DNA from: Nocardioides litoris
GTDB lineage: Bacteria > Actinomycetota > Actinomycetes > Propionibacteriales > Nocardioidaceae
Length of the DNA: 64,000 bases
Assembly: GCF_006346315.1 (NCBI RefSeq)
Contig: NZ_VDMR01000006.1
Coordinates: 175,724-239,723, forward strand
Reading direction: 5' to 3'
Of this stretch, positions 1 through 8,165 are shown one piece after another (the first letter of the stretch is position 1; each line of letters begins with the position of its first letter). Made by a program: the position numbers and the translations under genes. The notes beneath the pieces are model-generated. The model saw only the letters and a program-made list of their open reading frames with translations. It did no database searches and was not told the DNA's origin.

Positions 1-1
1 C

Positions 2-598
<597 letters not shown>

Positions 599-621
599 CC
601 CGTCCGCCGGGGGTGGGACAC

Positions 622-648
622 CGACCGTCCGAGCGCCGCCGACGGTCG
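622..648. terminator. Possible hairpin between convergent genes
   Basis: An 8-bp perfect inverted repeat (CGACCGTC / GACGGTCG, 11-nt loop) lies between the acyltransferase stop and the end of the oppositely oriented anti-sigma gene. There is no T-tract. Position and shape suggest a weak bidirectional terminator. Confidence 0.35.
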
Positions 649-699
649 CCAGGTCACCGCGAGCCCCGGCCGGAGCCGGCTCGCACCGTGCTGCCCAGG

Positions 700-1848
700 C
701 TAGGGCTGGCCGGAGCCGCCGAGCAGCTTGTCGACGGTGCCGAGCGTGTCGTCGAGCAGGCCGCCGAGCGGGTTCTTGACCCCGGTGACGATGTCGCCGA
801 GCGGGTCCTTGGTCGACGGCCGCGGAGCCTCGGGGGCGCGCGGAGGCGTCGGGAGGGTCGGGGTCTGCGGGGTCTCGGGCGTCTTCGACGGGGCGGTGGG
901 CGCCGGGGCGGGGTCGCTGCCGGCGGTGGCGCCGCTGCGGCCCTTGGCCGGCGCGGAGCCGCCGGGGCGCTGGGTCGGGGTGGCGGCGCGCGGGGCGTCG
1001 GCCTCGACCTCGTCGAGCAGCGGCCCGAGGGCCGCGGTCTCGACGAGCTCGTCGAGGAGCGGGAGGGTGCTGCAGCTCGGGCAGGCGTCGTAGGCGCGCT
1101 GGGTGATGCGGTCGATGACCTGGGTCGCCTCGACCAGTGAACCGCGCACGTCGACGGGGACGAGACCCTCGAGCGCCTGCAGCGACTCCAGGCTCTGTGC
1201 GGTGAAGGAGCGCAGCTCCTGGAGCGAGGACTCGCGGCCGGTCACGGCGAAGTCGCTGATCAGCAGGTCGCTGGCCTCCTCGGCCTGGGCCGTGAAGTCG
1301 GCCAGCGTCTCGGCGATGACGGCCGGGTCCTGCTCACCGGAGCGGCTGAGCTCGTCGACCTCGTCGAGGCGCCCGGCGGCGTTGTCGAGCAGGGTGGCGC
1401 CCTTGCCCTCGGGGTCGCGCACCGCCGTGACGTGCACCTGCTCCAGGGCCCGCTTGAGGGGGTAGAGGGTGTCACCGGGCAGGGCCGACTGGGCCGCGAC
1501 CGACATCGAGGTCGAGGCGCTGACCAGGGCGAAGCCGCCGACCAGGGCAGCGACGCGGCGCTCGCGTCGGCGCGTGCGGGTCGAGGTGGTGGTGCGCGCG
1601 GTGGCGGCGGGGACGGGCGTCGGCTCGGCTGCGACCAGCTCGGTCTCCGCGGCCAGCAGCAGCCGGCTGCGCAGGTCGGAGACGAACGCGGGCCGCGCCT
1701 CGGGGGCCGGGGCGCTGCGCAGCGCGGCGACCAGCTCCAGCATGCGGGCGGTCTCGAGGTCCTGGGCCTCCCCGGCGGCGCGCGTCGAGGAGCCCTCGAG
1801 CAGCGAGCTGAAGCGCTCGGCGCGGCGTCGCGCGAACACGGGGTTCAT
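700..1848 (-). CDS. DUF5667 membrane protein, RsbN-like anti-sigma factor
   Basis: 382 aa. A short N-terminal helical region (RRRAERFSSLLEG at about 8-19) is followed by a charged linker, one transmembrane segment (about 98-118) and the DUF5667 hallmark ALPGDTLYPLKRALE (about 122-136). An extracytoplasmic helical region and a Pro/Thr-rich tail (about 290-350) follow. It lies directly downstream of the BldN-like sigma gene. In Streptomyces that place is taken by RsbN, a single-pass anti-sigma that binds BldN through its N-terminus. That layout and the shared N-terminal pattern suggest the same job here. The anti-sigma activity is inferred. Confidence 0.75.
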   Translation of the reverse strand: MNPVFARRRAERFSSLLEGSSTRAAGEAQDLETARMLELVAALRSAPAPEARPAFVSDLRSRLLLAAETELVAAEPTPVPAATARTTTSTRTRRRERRVAALVGGFALVSASTSMSVAAQSALPGDTLYPLKRALEQVHVTAVRDPEGKGATLLDNAAGRLDEVDELSRSGEQDPAVIAETLADFTAQAEEASDLLISDFAVTGRESSLQELRSFTAQSLESLQALEGLVPVDVRGSLVEATQVIDRITQRAYDACPSCSTLPLLDELVETAALGPLLDEVEADAPRAATPTQRPGGSAPAKGRSGATAGSDPAPAPTAPSKTPETPQTPTLPTPPRAPEAPRPSTKDPLGDIVTGVKNPLGGLLDDTLGTVDKLLGGSGQP

Positions 1849-1957
1849 CGGGTCCGTCCTGGGGATGCGGGGGCGGCTGTCAGCGACTCCAACGAGGCCG
1901 GTGCGGCCGGGGTTACGGCCGGGGCGCGGGTGATGTGGACGAGAGGGGTGAGGTGCG

Positions 1958-2731
1958 TCATCGATCGCGGATCCCCTCGGGCATCAGCTTGGCCAGGTTG
2001 CGCACCCCGCGCAGCTGCAGCTGCTTGACGGCGCCGTCGCTGCGCCCGAGGGCGGCCGCGGTCTCGGCGATGCTCATGTCCTGCAGGAAGCGCATGACGA
2101 GGCAGTCGCGCTGCTCGTCGGGCAGCTGGGTGAGGGCCTCGAGCAGCAGCTCGTGGGTGATGCCGGCCAGCACGACCGACTCGGGGCCCTCGGTCGTGTC
2201 GTCGTGCGCCCCCATGTCCTCGGTCGTGGTCTCGAGGCGGGTGCGGCCGGCCTTGAAGTGGTCGACGGCGAGGTTGCGCGCGATGGTCATCAGCCAGGCG
2301 CCGAAGTCCTTGCCCTGCCAGCGGAACGACGTCATGTTGCGCAGCGCGCGGAAGAACGTCTCCGAGGTGAGGTCCTCGGCGAGCGCGGCCGACCGGGTGC
2401 GGTAGAAGAGGAAGCGGTAGACCGAGGGCTGGTAGTGGTCGTAGAGCTGGCCGAACGCCTCGGCGTCACCGCCGCGGGCCAGCTCGACCAGCGCGATCAG
2501 CCGCGTGCGGTCGGTCTCGGACTCCTCCGAGGAGGTGGCCAGGCCGGCGTCGCCGTAGCGGCCGCCCGGCTCGGGGCCCGGCCCGACGTCGTACCCCTCG
2601 GAGACGGCCTCGGTGAGCAGCATCCCGGTCCCGGCCCCGCCGGCGACCGCCGGGACGGGCTGGAGGGCGCGCAGGACGGCGGCGCGCAGGGACTCGAGCC
2701 CGCGCGTGACGTCCGGCCTCGACCGAGGCAT
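1958..2731 (-). CDS. bldN: ECF sigma factor, BldN-like
   Basis: 257 aa from the ATG at 2731, which has a GGGAGGG ribosome site; the frame continues upstream without another credible start. Sigma region 2 spans about 80-150 (AEAFGQLYDHY, AEDLTSETFFRALRN, FGAWLMTIARNLAVDHFK). Region 4 spans about 195-245 (LPDEQRDCLVMRFLQDMSIAETAAALGRSDGAVK). The roughly 75-residue N-terminal extension starts with a GLESLRAAVLRAL helix. It resembles the prosequence of Streptomyces BldN, which is proteolytically removed. The neighbourhood (anti-sigma downstream, rex-hemACD nearby) matches the bldN locus. It directs RNA polymerase to a regulon that cannot be seen here. Confidence 0.85.
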   Translation of the reverse strand: MPRSRPDVTRGLESLRAAVLRALQPVPAVAGGAGTGMLLTEAVSEGYDVGPGPEPGGRYGDAGLATSSEESETDRTRLIALVELARGGDAEAFGQLYDHYQPSVYRFLFYRTRSAALAEDLTSETFFRALRNMTSFRWQGKDFGAWLMTIARNLAVDHFKAGRTRLETTTEDMGAHDDTTEGPESVVLAGITHELLLEALTQLPDEQRDCLVMRFLQDMSIAETAAALGRSDGAVKQLQLRGVRNLAKLMPEGIRDR

Positions 2732-2836
2732 GTGCCCTCCCAGGACGGGCTCCCTCCAGAGCCCTTCTGGCGAGGGTAGATCAGCGGCAGCACACCCGTA
2801 CACCAAAGCGGGCAGCCGAGGGGTCTGGACCACGAG

Positions 2837-2850
2837 GTGATCTGCGTCAC
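2837..2850. promoter_or_regulatory. CRP-type palindrome upstream of the sigma gene
   Basis: GTGA-N6-TCAC lies about 106-119 nt upstream of the BldN-like start codon and just beyond the HAD stop codon. It fits the core of the CRP/GlxR consensus TGTGA-N6-TCACA, but the outermost bases do not match. The region 2732-2874 holds no gene and is the likely sigma promoter region. Confidence 0.3.
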
Positions 2851-2874
2851 GTGGCCGGGGCCGTCGGCGACGGG

Positions 2875-3756
2875 TCAGCGGCGACCGCGCAGGGCGATGC
2901 CGGCCGCGACGGCACCGGTGACCGCGCCGGCCACCCCGCCGACGACCACGCCGGCGCGCGCGGCCTTGCGGCCGGTGCGGTAGTCGCGGACCCGCCAGCC
3001 GTGCTCGCGGGCGTGGGCCCGCAGGCGGGCGTCGGGGTTGATGGCCACGGGGTGGCCCACCAGGCCCAGCATCGGCAGGTCGTTGACCGAGTCGGAGTAC
3101 GCCGAGCAGCGGGCCAGGTCGAGGCCCTCGCGCACCGCGAGGGCCTTGATGGCCTCGGCCTTGGCGGGCCCGTGGAGGAGGTCGCCGACGAGCTGTCCGG
3201 TGTAGACGCCGTCGACGTGCTCGGAGACCGTGCCCATGGCCCCGGTCAGCCCGAGCCGCCGCGCGATGATCTGGGCGATCTCGATGGGGGCGGCGGTGAC
3301 CAGCCAGACCCGCTGCCCCTGGTCGAGGTGCAGCTGGGCGAGCGCGCGGGTGCCGGGCCAGATGCGGTGGGCCATCACCTCGTCGAAGATCTCCTCGCCG
3401 AGCTCCTCCAGCTCGGCGACGGTGTGGCCGGCGATGAACCCGAGCGCGGAGTTGCGGGTCTCGGCGATGTGGTCGGGGTCCTCGACCCCGACGACGCGGA
3501 AGTAGAGCTGCATCCACATCGCGCCGAGGATGTCCTTGGTCGTGAAGAACTTGCGCCGGTGCAGCCCCTTGGCGAGGTGGAAGATGCTCGCGCCCTGCAT
3601 CACGGTGTTGTCGACGTCGAAGAACGCCGCGGCCGCCGGGTCGCCCGGGGCCTCCAGCGCGGACTCGACCTCGGTCGCCGCGGCCGCCGCCTCGCCGGCC
3701 AGGACGGAGCGCTGCCGCAGGTCGAGCGGTCGACGCTGCTTCTCGGCGGGGGCCAC
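2875..3756 (-). CDS. HAD-IB family phosphatase (SerB-like)
   Basis: 293 aa. The HAD motifs are in order: DVDNT (nucleophile D47, D49), TAAP (motif II, about 155), the lysine of KAEAIKALA (motif III, about 200) and SDSVNDLPML (motif IV, about 218). The type-I cap lies between motifs I and II. A Gly/Ala-rich hydrophobic C-terminal segment (about 268-290) could be a membrane anchor. The family dephosphorylates small phosphomonoesters such as phosphoserine or lysophosphatidate; the substrate here is unknown. The start is GTG 3756. A TACAGT hexamer 6 nt upstream suggests a leaderless mRNA divergent from the acyl-CoA ligase. Confidence 0.85.
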   Translation of the reverse strand: MAPAEKQRRPLDLRQRSVLAGEAAAAATEVESALEAPGDPAAAAFFDVDNTVMQGASIFHLAKGLHRRKFFTTKDILGAMWMQLYFRVVGVEDPDHIAETRNSALGFIAGHTVAELEELGEEIFDEVMAHRIWPGTRALAQLHLDQGQRVWLVTAAPIEIAQIIARRLGLTGAMGTVSEHVDGVYTGQLVGDLLHGPAKAEAIKALAVREGLDLARCSAYSDSVNDLPMLGLVGHPVAINPDARLRAHAREHGWRVRDYRTGRKAARAGVVVGGVAGAVTGAVAAGIALRGRR

Positions 3757-3762
3757 GGGGCC

Positions 3763-3768
3763 ACTGTA
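3763..3768 (-). promoter_or_regulatory. Leaderless -10 element of the HAD gene
   Basis: TACAGT on the minus strand ends 6 nt before the GTG start, the spacing expected when transcription begins at the start codon. Confidence 0.5.
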
Positions 3769-3844
3769 GGAGCAAGCCCACCCCGTCAGGTGACCCTCCG
3801 CGCCGGCCCGTCGTCCACGACGGGTCGACGGCGACGGCGGCTCG

Positions 3845-3850
3845 TAGACT
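3845..3850 (+). promoter_or_regulatory. Leaderless -10 element of the acyl-CoA ligase gene
   Basis: TAGACT ends 7 nt before the ATG at 3858 and no ribosome-binding site is visible, so the transcript probably starts at the ATG. Confidence 0.5.
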
Positions 3851-3857
3851 GCCGCGC

Positions 3858-5510
3858 ATGCCTGGCGCCCCCACCCCCGACCGAGCGGCCGGCCCCGTGG
3901 GCCTCCCGGGCCCGGCCGCGCTGGTCACGAGCGCCGCGGCCGAGCACCCCGACAAGCTCGCGATCGTCGAGGCCGGCGGCCGCAGCCTGACCTGGGCCGC
4001 CCTCGACGACGAGGTGGCGCGCGTGGCGACCGGGCTCGGGGCGGCCGGCGTCCTGGCCGGCTACCGGGTCGTGCTCGTGCTCGGCAACCGCCTCGAGTTC
4101 GTCACGACCTACCTCGGCACCCTGCGCGCCCAGGCGGTCGCCGTCCCGCTCAACCCCGTGTCCAGCGCCCGCGAGGTGGCCCGTGTCCTCGCCGACTGCG
4201 GTGCCCGGGTCGTCGTCGCCGACGTCGACACGGTGACCCTCGTGCGCGAGGCCGTCGCCGGTGTCGACGCCGCGCTCGCCGGCGCGCCCGGCACCCTCGA
4301 CGACGACTTCCCGGCCGAGGTCCGCGACCGGCTCGTCCGCCCGCGGGTCGTGGTGGTCGGGGCGACGCTGCAGCCGGGGGAGCGGTCCTACGACCACCTG
4401 CGCGCCGACACGGCCCGCCCGGCGCCGCCGCTGCAGGACCCCGAGCGGGTCGCGGCCCTGCTCTACACCAGCGGGACGACGGGGCTGCCGCGCGCGGCCA
4501 TGATCAGCCATCGTGCGCTCGCCGCCAACATCGAGCAGGTCGCCGAGGTCGAGCCGCCGATGGTCCACGGCGACGACGTGGTGCTGGGGGTGCTCCCCCT
4601 CTTCCACGTCTACGGGCTCAACGCGGTCCTCGGCACGGTGCTGCGCAGCCGGGCCAAGCTGGTCCTGGCCGAGCGCTTCGACCCCCAGGGCACCCTCGAC
4701 CTCGTCGACGACGAGGCCTGCAGCGTGCTCCCGGTCGCGCCGGCCGTGTTCGCCCACTGGCGCGAGGTCGACCTCGACGGCCGGCTCGGACCGGTCCGGC
4801 TCGTGCTGTCGGGCTCCGCGCCCGTCGGCCCCGAGGTCACCGCCGCGTTCACCGCCCGCACCGGGGTGCCCGTCCACCAGGGCTACGGCCTGACGGAGGC
4901 GGCCCCCGTCGTCACCAGCACCCTCTGCTCCGCCGACCCGGCGCCCGGCAGCGTGGGCGCGCCCCTCGACGGGATCGAGCTGCGCCTGGTCGAGGAGACC
5001 GGACGGGTCGTGCCCCACGGGTCCGACGACCCCGGCGAGATCCAGCTGCGCGGCCCCAACCTGTTCAGCGGCTACTGGCCCGACGGGGCCGACGGTCCCG
5101 ACGCCGAGGGCTGGTGGTCCACCGGCGACGTCGGGTTCGTCGACGCCTCCGGCGACGTCTTCCTGGTCGACCGGGTCAAGGAGCTGGTCATCGTCTCGGG
5201 CTTCAACGTCTACCCGGTCGAGGTCGAGCGGGTCGCGGCCGAGGTCGAGGGCGTCGCCGACGTCGCGGTGATCGGGGTGCCCGACGAGGAGACCGGCGAG
5301 GCCGTCGTCGCCTACGTCGTGGCGCCCGGGCGGGGCGTGGAGGCCACCGCCGAGGCGGTCCGGGCCGCGTGCGAGCGGTCCCTGGCGCGGTTCAAGGTGC
5401 CCGCGCGCATCGAGGTCGTCACGACCCTGCCGCACGGCACCACCGGCAAGGTGCAGAAGGGCCGGCTGCGCGGCCTTGAGCGCCGCCGCGCCCTGGGGCT
5501 GCTGGAGTGA
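3858..5510 (+). CDS. AMP-dependent acyl-CoA synthetase/ligase
   Basis: 550 aa, full length for the ANL superfamily. The P-loop A3 motif LLYTSGTTGLPRAAM is at about 200-214, A5 GYGLTEAAPVV at about 342, A7 STGDVG at about 420 and A8 VDRVKELVIVSGFNVYPVEVE at about 435. The catalytic A10 lysine sits in GTTGKVQKGRLR near 530. It should adenylate a carboxylic acid and form the CoA thioester. The residues seen do not define the acid; a fatty acid is the default guess. The next gene, a glutaredoxin, overlaps its stop by GTGA, so the two are translationally coupled. Confidence 0.85.
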   Translation: MPGAPTPDRAAGPVGLPGPAALVTSAAAEHPDKLAIVEAGGRSLTWAALDDEVARVATGLGAAGVLAGYRVVLVLGNRLEFVTTYLGTLRAQAVAVPLNPVSSAREVARVLADCGARVVVADVDTVTLVREAVAGVDAALAGAPGTLDDDFPAEVRDRLVRPRVVVVGATLQPGERSYDHLRADTARPAPPLQDPERVAALLYTSGTTGLPRAAMISHRALAANIEQVAEVEPPMVHGDDVVLGVLPLFHVYGLNAVLGTVLRSRAKLVLAERFDPQGTLDLVDDEACSVLPVAPAVFAHWREVDLDGRLGPVRLVLSGSAPVGPEVTAAFTARTGVPVHQGYGLTEAAPVVTSTLCSADPAPGSVGAPLDGIELRLVEETGRVVPHGSDDPGEIQLRGPNLFSGYWPDGADGPDAEGWWSTGDVGFVDASGDVFLVDRVKELVIVSGFNVYPVEVERVAAEVEGVADVAVIGVPDEETGEAVVAYVVAPGRGVEATAEAVRAACERSLARFKVPARIEVVTTLPHGTTGKVQKGRLRGLERRRALGLLE

Positions 5511-5743
5511 GCGCGCGCGTCACGCTCTACTCCCGCGCGGGCTGCCACCTGTGCGAGGAGGCCGAGGCCGTGGTCGCCCGGGTCTGCGCCGACCTGGGGG
5601 AGGAGTACGCCGTGGTCGACGTCGACGGAGACCCCGAGCTGCAGCGCCGGTTCACCGACGAGGTCCCGGTGACCTTCGTCGACGGTCGCCAGCACGACTT
5701 CTGGCGGGTCGACGAGGCCCGCCTGCGCACCGCGCTGGCCTGA
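5507..5743 (+). CDS. Glutaredoxin-family thiol oxidoreductase
   Basis: 78 aa with a thioredoxin-like fold. Strand VTLYSRAGC leads into the redox motif C13-H-L-C16. The cis-proline segment EVPVTFVDGR is at about 52-61. The length fits the short DUF836/glutaredoxin-like family. It starts with GTG inside the ligase stop codon and ends about 80 nt before the rex promoter. It probably reduces disulfides in the cytoplasm; its partner is unknown. Confidence 0.85.
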   Translation: MSARVTLYSRAGCHLCEEAEAVVARVCADLGEEYAVVDVDGDPELQRRFTDEVPVTFVDGRQHDFWRVDEARLRTALA

Positions 5744-5825
5744 GCACGACGTCACTCCCCGGACCTGTCGCCGACACCCTCCGCGCAAGTCCCCGGGGAC
5801 GTGTGCTAGGTCTCGCCGCCGGATT

Positions 5826-5843
5826 TTGTTCCCCCGTTCACAA
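5826..5843. promoter_or_regulatory. Rex operator (ROP-like site)
   Basis: TTGTTCCCCCGTTCACAA has a perfect right half (TTCACA) and 10 of 13 fixed positions of the Streptomyces ROP consensus TGTGAAC-N3-TTCACA. It overlaps the -35 and spacer of the rex promoter, the right place for NADH-responsive autorepression. Confidence 0.75.
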
Positions 5844-5854
5844 AGTCCTACGGT
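5826..5854 (+). promoter_or_regulatory. Candidate rex promoter
   Basis: A -35-like TTGTTC (5826-5831) and a -10-like TACGGT (5849-5854) are separated by 17 nt. This predicts a start near 5861 and a leader of about 40 nt with an AGGAAG ribosome site before the GTG at 5900. Confidence 0.5.
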
Positions 5855-5899
5855 GAACGGGTCGGTCCACCCCTTCCGGACCGTCTAGGAAGCAGAGCG

Positions 5900-6556
5900 G
5901 TGACCGCACGCAGCAGCAGCGAGAGCGCCCGGGAGATCCCAGAGGCGACGGTCGCGCGGCTGCCCGTCTACCTGCGGGCGCTGACGACCCTGGCCGACGA
6001 CGGCACCCGCACCTGCTCCAGCGAGGAGCTGGCCCTGGCGGCCGGCGTCAACTCCGCCAAGCTCCGCAAGGACCTGTCCTACCTCGGCAGCTACGGCACC
6101 CGCGGCGTCGGGTACGACGTCGACTACCTGCGCTACCAGATCGCCCGCGAGATCGGCGTCACGCAGGACTGGCCCGTCGTCATCGTCGGCATCGGCAACC
6201 TCGGCCACGCCCTGGCCAACTACTCCGGCTTCCGCAGCCGCGGCTTCCGGGTCGTGGCCCTGCTCGACGCCGACGACACCCGCCACGGCGAGGTCGTCGC
6301 GGGCGTCGACGTACGACCGTTCGGCGACCTCGAGGAGATCGTCGCGACCCACGGCGTGGCCATCGGCGTCATCGCGACGCCCGCCCACGCCGCGCAGGAC
6401 GTGGCCGACCGGATGGTCGGCTGCGGCATCACCAGCATCTTGAACTTCGCTCCCGGCGTGCTCGCCGTGCCCGAGGGCGTCGACGTCCGCAAGGTCGACC
6501 TGTCGATCGAGCTCCAGATCCTGGCCTACCACCAGCAGCGCAAGGCCGCGCTGTGA
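5900..6556 (+). CDS. rex: Redox-sensing transcriptional repressor Rex
   Basis: 218 aa. The N-terminal winged helix (about 15-85) contains SSEELALAAGVNSAKLRKDLSYLGSYGTRGVGYDV. The Rossmann domain has the dinucleotide-binding GIGNLGHAL (about 97-105) and a C-terminal swapped helix (VDLSIELQILAYHQQ). Rex binds operators when NAD+ dominates and lets go when NADH rises. The gene starts at GTG 5900 after AGGAAG. It heads the operon rex - repeat ORF - hemA - hemC, with hemD close behind. An operator covers its own promoter. Confidence 0.96.
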   Translation: MTARSSSESAREIPEATVARLPVYLRALTTLADDGTRTCSSEELALAAGVNSAKLRKDLSYLGSYGTRGVGYDVDYLRYQIAREIGVTQDWPVVIVGIGNLGHALANYSGFRSRGFRVVALLDADDTRHGEVVAGVDVRPFGDLEEIVATHGVAIGVIATPAHAAQDVADRMVGCGITSILNFAPGVLAVPEGVDVRKVDLSIELQILAYHQQRKAAL

Positions 6557-6816
6557 CCGATCCCGTGACCAGTCCCGTGACCAGTCCCGTGACCAGTCCC
6601 GTGACCAGTCCCGTGACCAGTCCCGTGACCAGTCCCGTGACCAGTCCCGTGACCAGTCCCGTGACCAGTCCCGTGACCAGTCCCGTGACCAGTCCCGTGA
6701 CCAGTCCCGTGACCAGTCCCGTGACCAGTCCCGTGACCAGTCCCGTGACCAGTCCCGTGACCAGTCCCGTGACCAGTCCCGTGACCAGTCCCGTGACCAG
6801 TCCCGTGACCAGTCCT
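6553..6816 (+). repeat. 12-bp tandem repeat array, 22 units
   Basis: Twenty identical units of GTGACCAGTCCC (6565-6804) are flanked by one edge variant on each side: GAT for AGT in the first unit and a final T in the last. There are no spacers, so it is a minisatellite and not a CRISPR. The unit is a multiple of three, so gain or loss of copies keeps every reading frame open on both strands. It lies between rex and hemA. Confidence 0.98.
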
Positions 6817-6849
6817 GTGAGCCCGACGAGCGTGAGGAGCAACCCGTGA
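6553..6849 (+). CDS. Repeat-encoded (TSPV)n peptide bridging rex and hemA
   Basis: 98-codon frame: MTDPV, twenty-one TSPV repeats, then SPTSVRSNP. Its GTG start overlaps the rex stop (GTGA) and its TGA overlaps the hemA GTG start in the same way, so ribosomes could pass rex - ORF - hemA by coupling. The hemA ribosome site (GAGGAGC near 6834) lies inside it. It shows no signal peptide, membrane segment or recognised domain. It may be a real Pro/Thr/Ser-rich peptide or only a translated spacer. The frame could be a by-product of a 12-bp unit without stops, but the double overlap argues that translation through it matters. Confidence 0.5.
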   Translation: MTDPVTSPVTSPVTSPVTSPVTSPVTSPVTSPVTSPVTSPVTSPVTSPVTSPVTSPVTSPVTSPVTSPVTSPVTSPVTSPVTSPVTSPVSPTSVRSNP

Positions 6850-8165
6850 GCGTGCTGGTCGTCGGCATCTCCCACAACTCAGCCCCCGTGTCCGTGCTGG
6901 AGCGGGTGGCCCTGGACGCCCCGGGCGTGCAGAAGCTGCTCACCGACGCGGCCACCTGCGAGCACGTCACCGAGGCCGCGGTGGTCTCCACGTGCAACCG
7001 CGTCGAGGTGTACGCCGAGGTCGACCGCTTCCACGGCAGCGTGGAGTCCCTCTCGCGCCTGCTCGTCGAGCGCACCGGCGAGTCCGCCGAGTCGATGGTG
7101 CCCCACCTCTACGTCCACTACGACGACGGCGCGGTGGCCCACCTGTTCCGGGTGGCTGCCGGCCTCGACTCGATGGCCGTCGGCGAGGGCCAGATCCTCG
7201 GCCAGGCACGCGACGCGCTGCGCCTCGGCCAGGAGGTCGGCAGCGTCGGCCCCGCCCTGAACTCGCTGTTCCAGCAGGCCCTGCGCGTGGGCAAGCGCGC
7301 CCGCGCCGAGACCGGCATCGACCGCGTCGCCCCGACCCTGGTCACCGCCGGGCTCGACCGCGCCGACGCGTCCTCGACCACCGGCGAGGCCGTCCGCGGC
7401 AAGTACGTCGTCGTGGTCGGCGCCGGCGCGATGGCCGGCCTGGCCACCGCCACCGTCAGCCGGCTCGGCGCCGCCCACATCAGCGTGGTCAACCGCTCGC
7501 CGGAGCGCGCCCGCCGGCTCGCGACCGAGCACGGCGGCGTCGCCGTGGCCCTGGCCGACCTGGCCGACGAGCTGACCCGCGCCGACGTCGTGATCACCTG
7601 CACCGGGGCGACCGGGGTGCTCATCACCCGCGACATGGTCGCCCGGGCCCGCGAGGGCCTCGACCGTCCGCTCGCGCTGGTCGACGTGGCCCTGCCCCAC
7701 GACGTCGAGCCCAGCGTCGGCGAGCTGCCGGGGGTCACCCTGACCGGCCTGGCCGAGCTCGCCGGCACCCTCGCGGGCAGCGACGCCGGCCGCGAGGTCG
7801 CCGAGGTGCGCCGCATCGTCAGCGAGGAGGTCACCGCCTTCCTCGCCGCCCGTCGCCAGGCCAGCGTCACCCCGACCGTGGTCGCGCTGCGCTCGATGGC
7901 CACGTCGGTCGTCGACGCCGAGATGGCCCGCCTCGAGGCGCGGCTGCCGGGCCTCGACGACCACGCCCGCGCCGAGGTGCGCCACGCCGTGCGCCGCGTC
8001 GCCGACAAGCTGCTGCACGAGCCGACGGTGCGCGTGAAGGCCCTGGCCAACGAGCAGGGCGCGGTGTCCTACGAGCGCGCGCTCGCCGAGCTGTTCGCGC
8101 TCGACCCCGAGGCCGTCGAGGCCGTCACCCGGCCCTCCGCGGTGGGGGAGGCCCCCGCCCCGTGA
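6846..8165 (+). CDS. hemA: Glutamyl-tRNA reductase
   Basis: 439 aa. It reduces glutamyl-tRNA(Glu) to glutamate-1-semialdehyde with NADPH, the first committed step of C5 tetrapyrrole synthesis. The catalytic cysteine is C50 in STCNRVEVYAEV. The substrate-binding segment LDSMAVGEGQILGQ is near 108, the NADPH Rossmann motif VVGAGAMAGLA near 192, and the dimerisation helices are C-terminal. The GTG start overlaps the repeat ORF and the stop overlaps hemC by GTGA. Its product goes to HemL, encoded at 13.6 kb. Confidence 0.97.
   Translation: MSVLVVGISHNSAPVSVLERVALDAPGVQKLLTDAATCEHVTEAAVVSTCNRVEVYAEVDRFHGSVESLSRLLVERTGESAESMVPHLYVHYDDGAVAHLFRVAAGLDSMAVGEGQILGQARDALRLGQEVGSVGPALNSLFQQALRVGKRARAETGIDRVAPTLVTAGLDRADASSTTGEAVRGKYVVVVGAGAMAGLATATVSRLGAAHISVVNRSPERARRLATEHGGVAVALADLADELTRADVVITCTGATGVLITRDMVARAREGLDRPLALVDVALPHDVEPSVGELPGVTLTGLAELAGTLAGSDAGREVAEVRRIVSEEVTAFLAARRQASVTPTVVALRSMATSVVDAEMARLEARLPGLDDHARAEVRHAVRRVADKLLHEPTVRVKALANEQGAVSYERALAELFALDPEAVEAVTRPSAVGEAPAP

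Noticed and set aside
2732..3955. N-terminal extension of the sigma frame across the HAD gene
   Set aside because: The extension is an out-of-frame read of the HAD gene; ATG 2731 has a good ribosome site and fits the BldN length.
6553..6816. CRISPR array
   Set aside because: Units are contiguous with no spacers and only 12 bp, and no cas genes are present.
6429..7075. Minus-strand frames through the 12-bp array (LVTG and DWSR repeats)
   Set aside because: All frames of a stop-free 12-bp repeat are open. These have no plausible start context and run into antisense hemA and rex.
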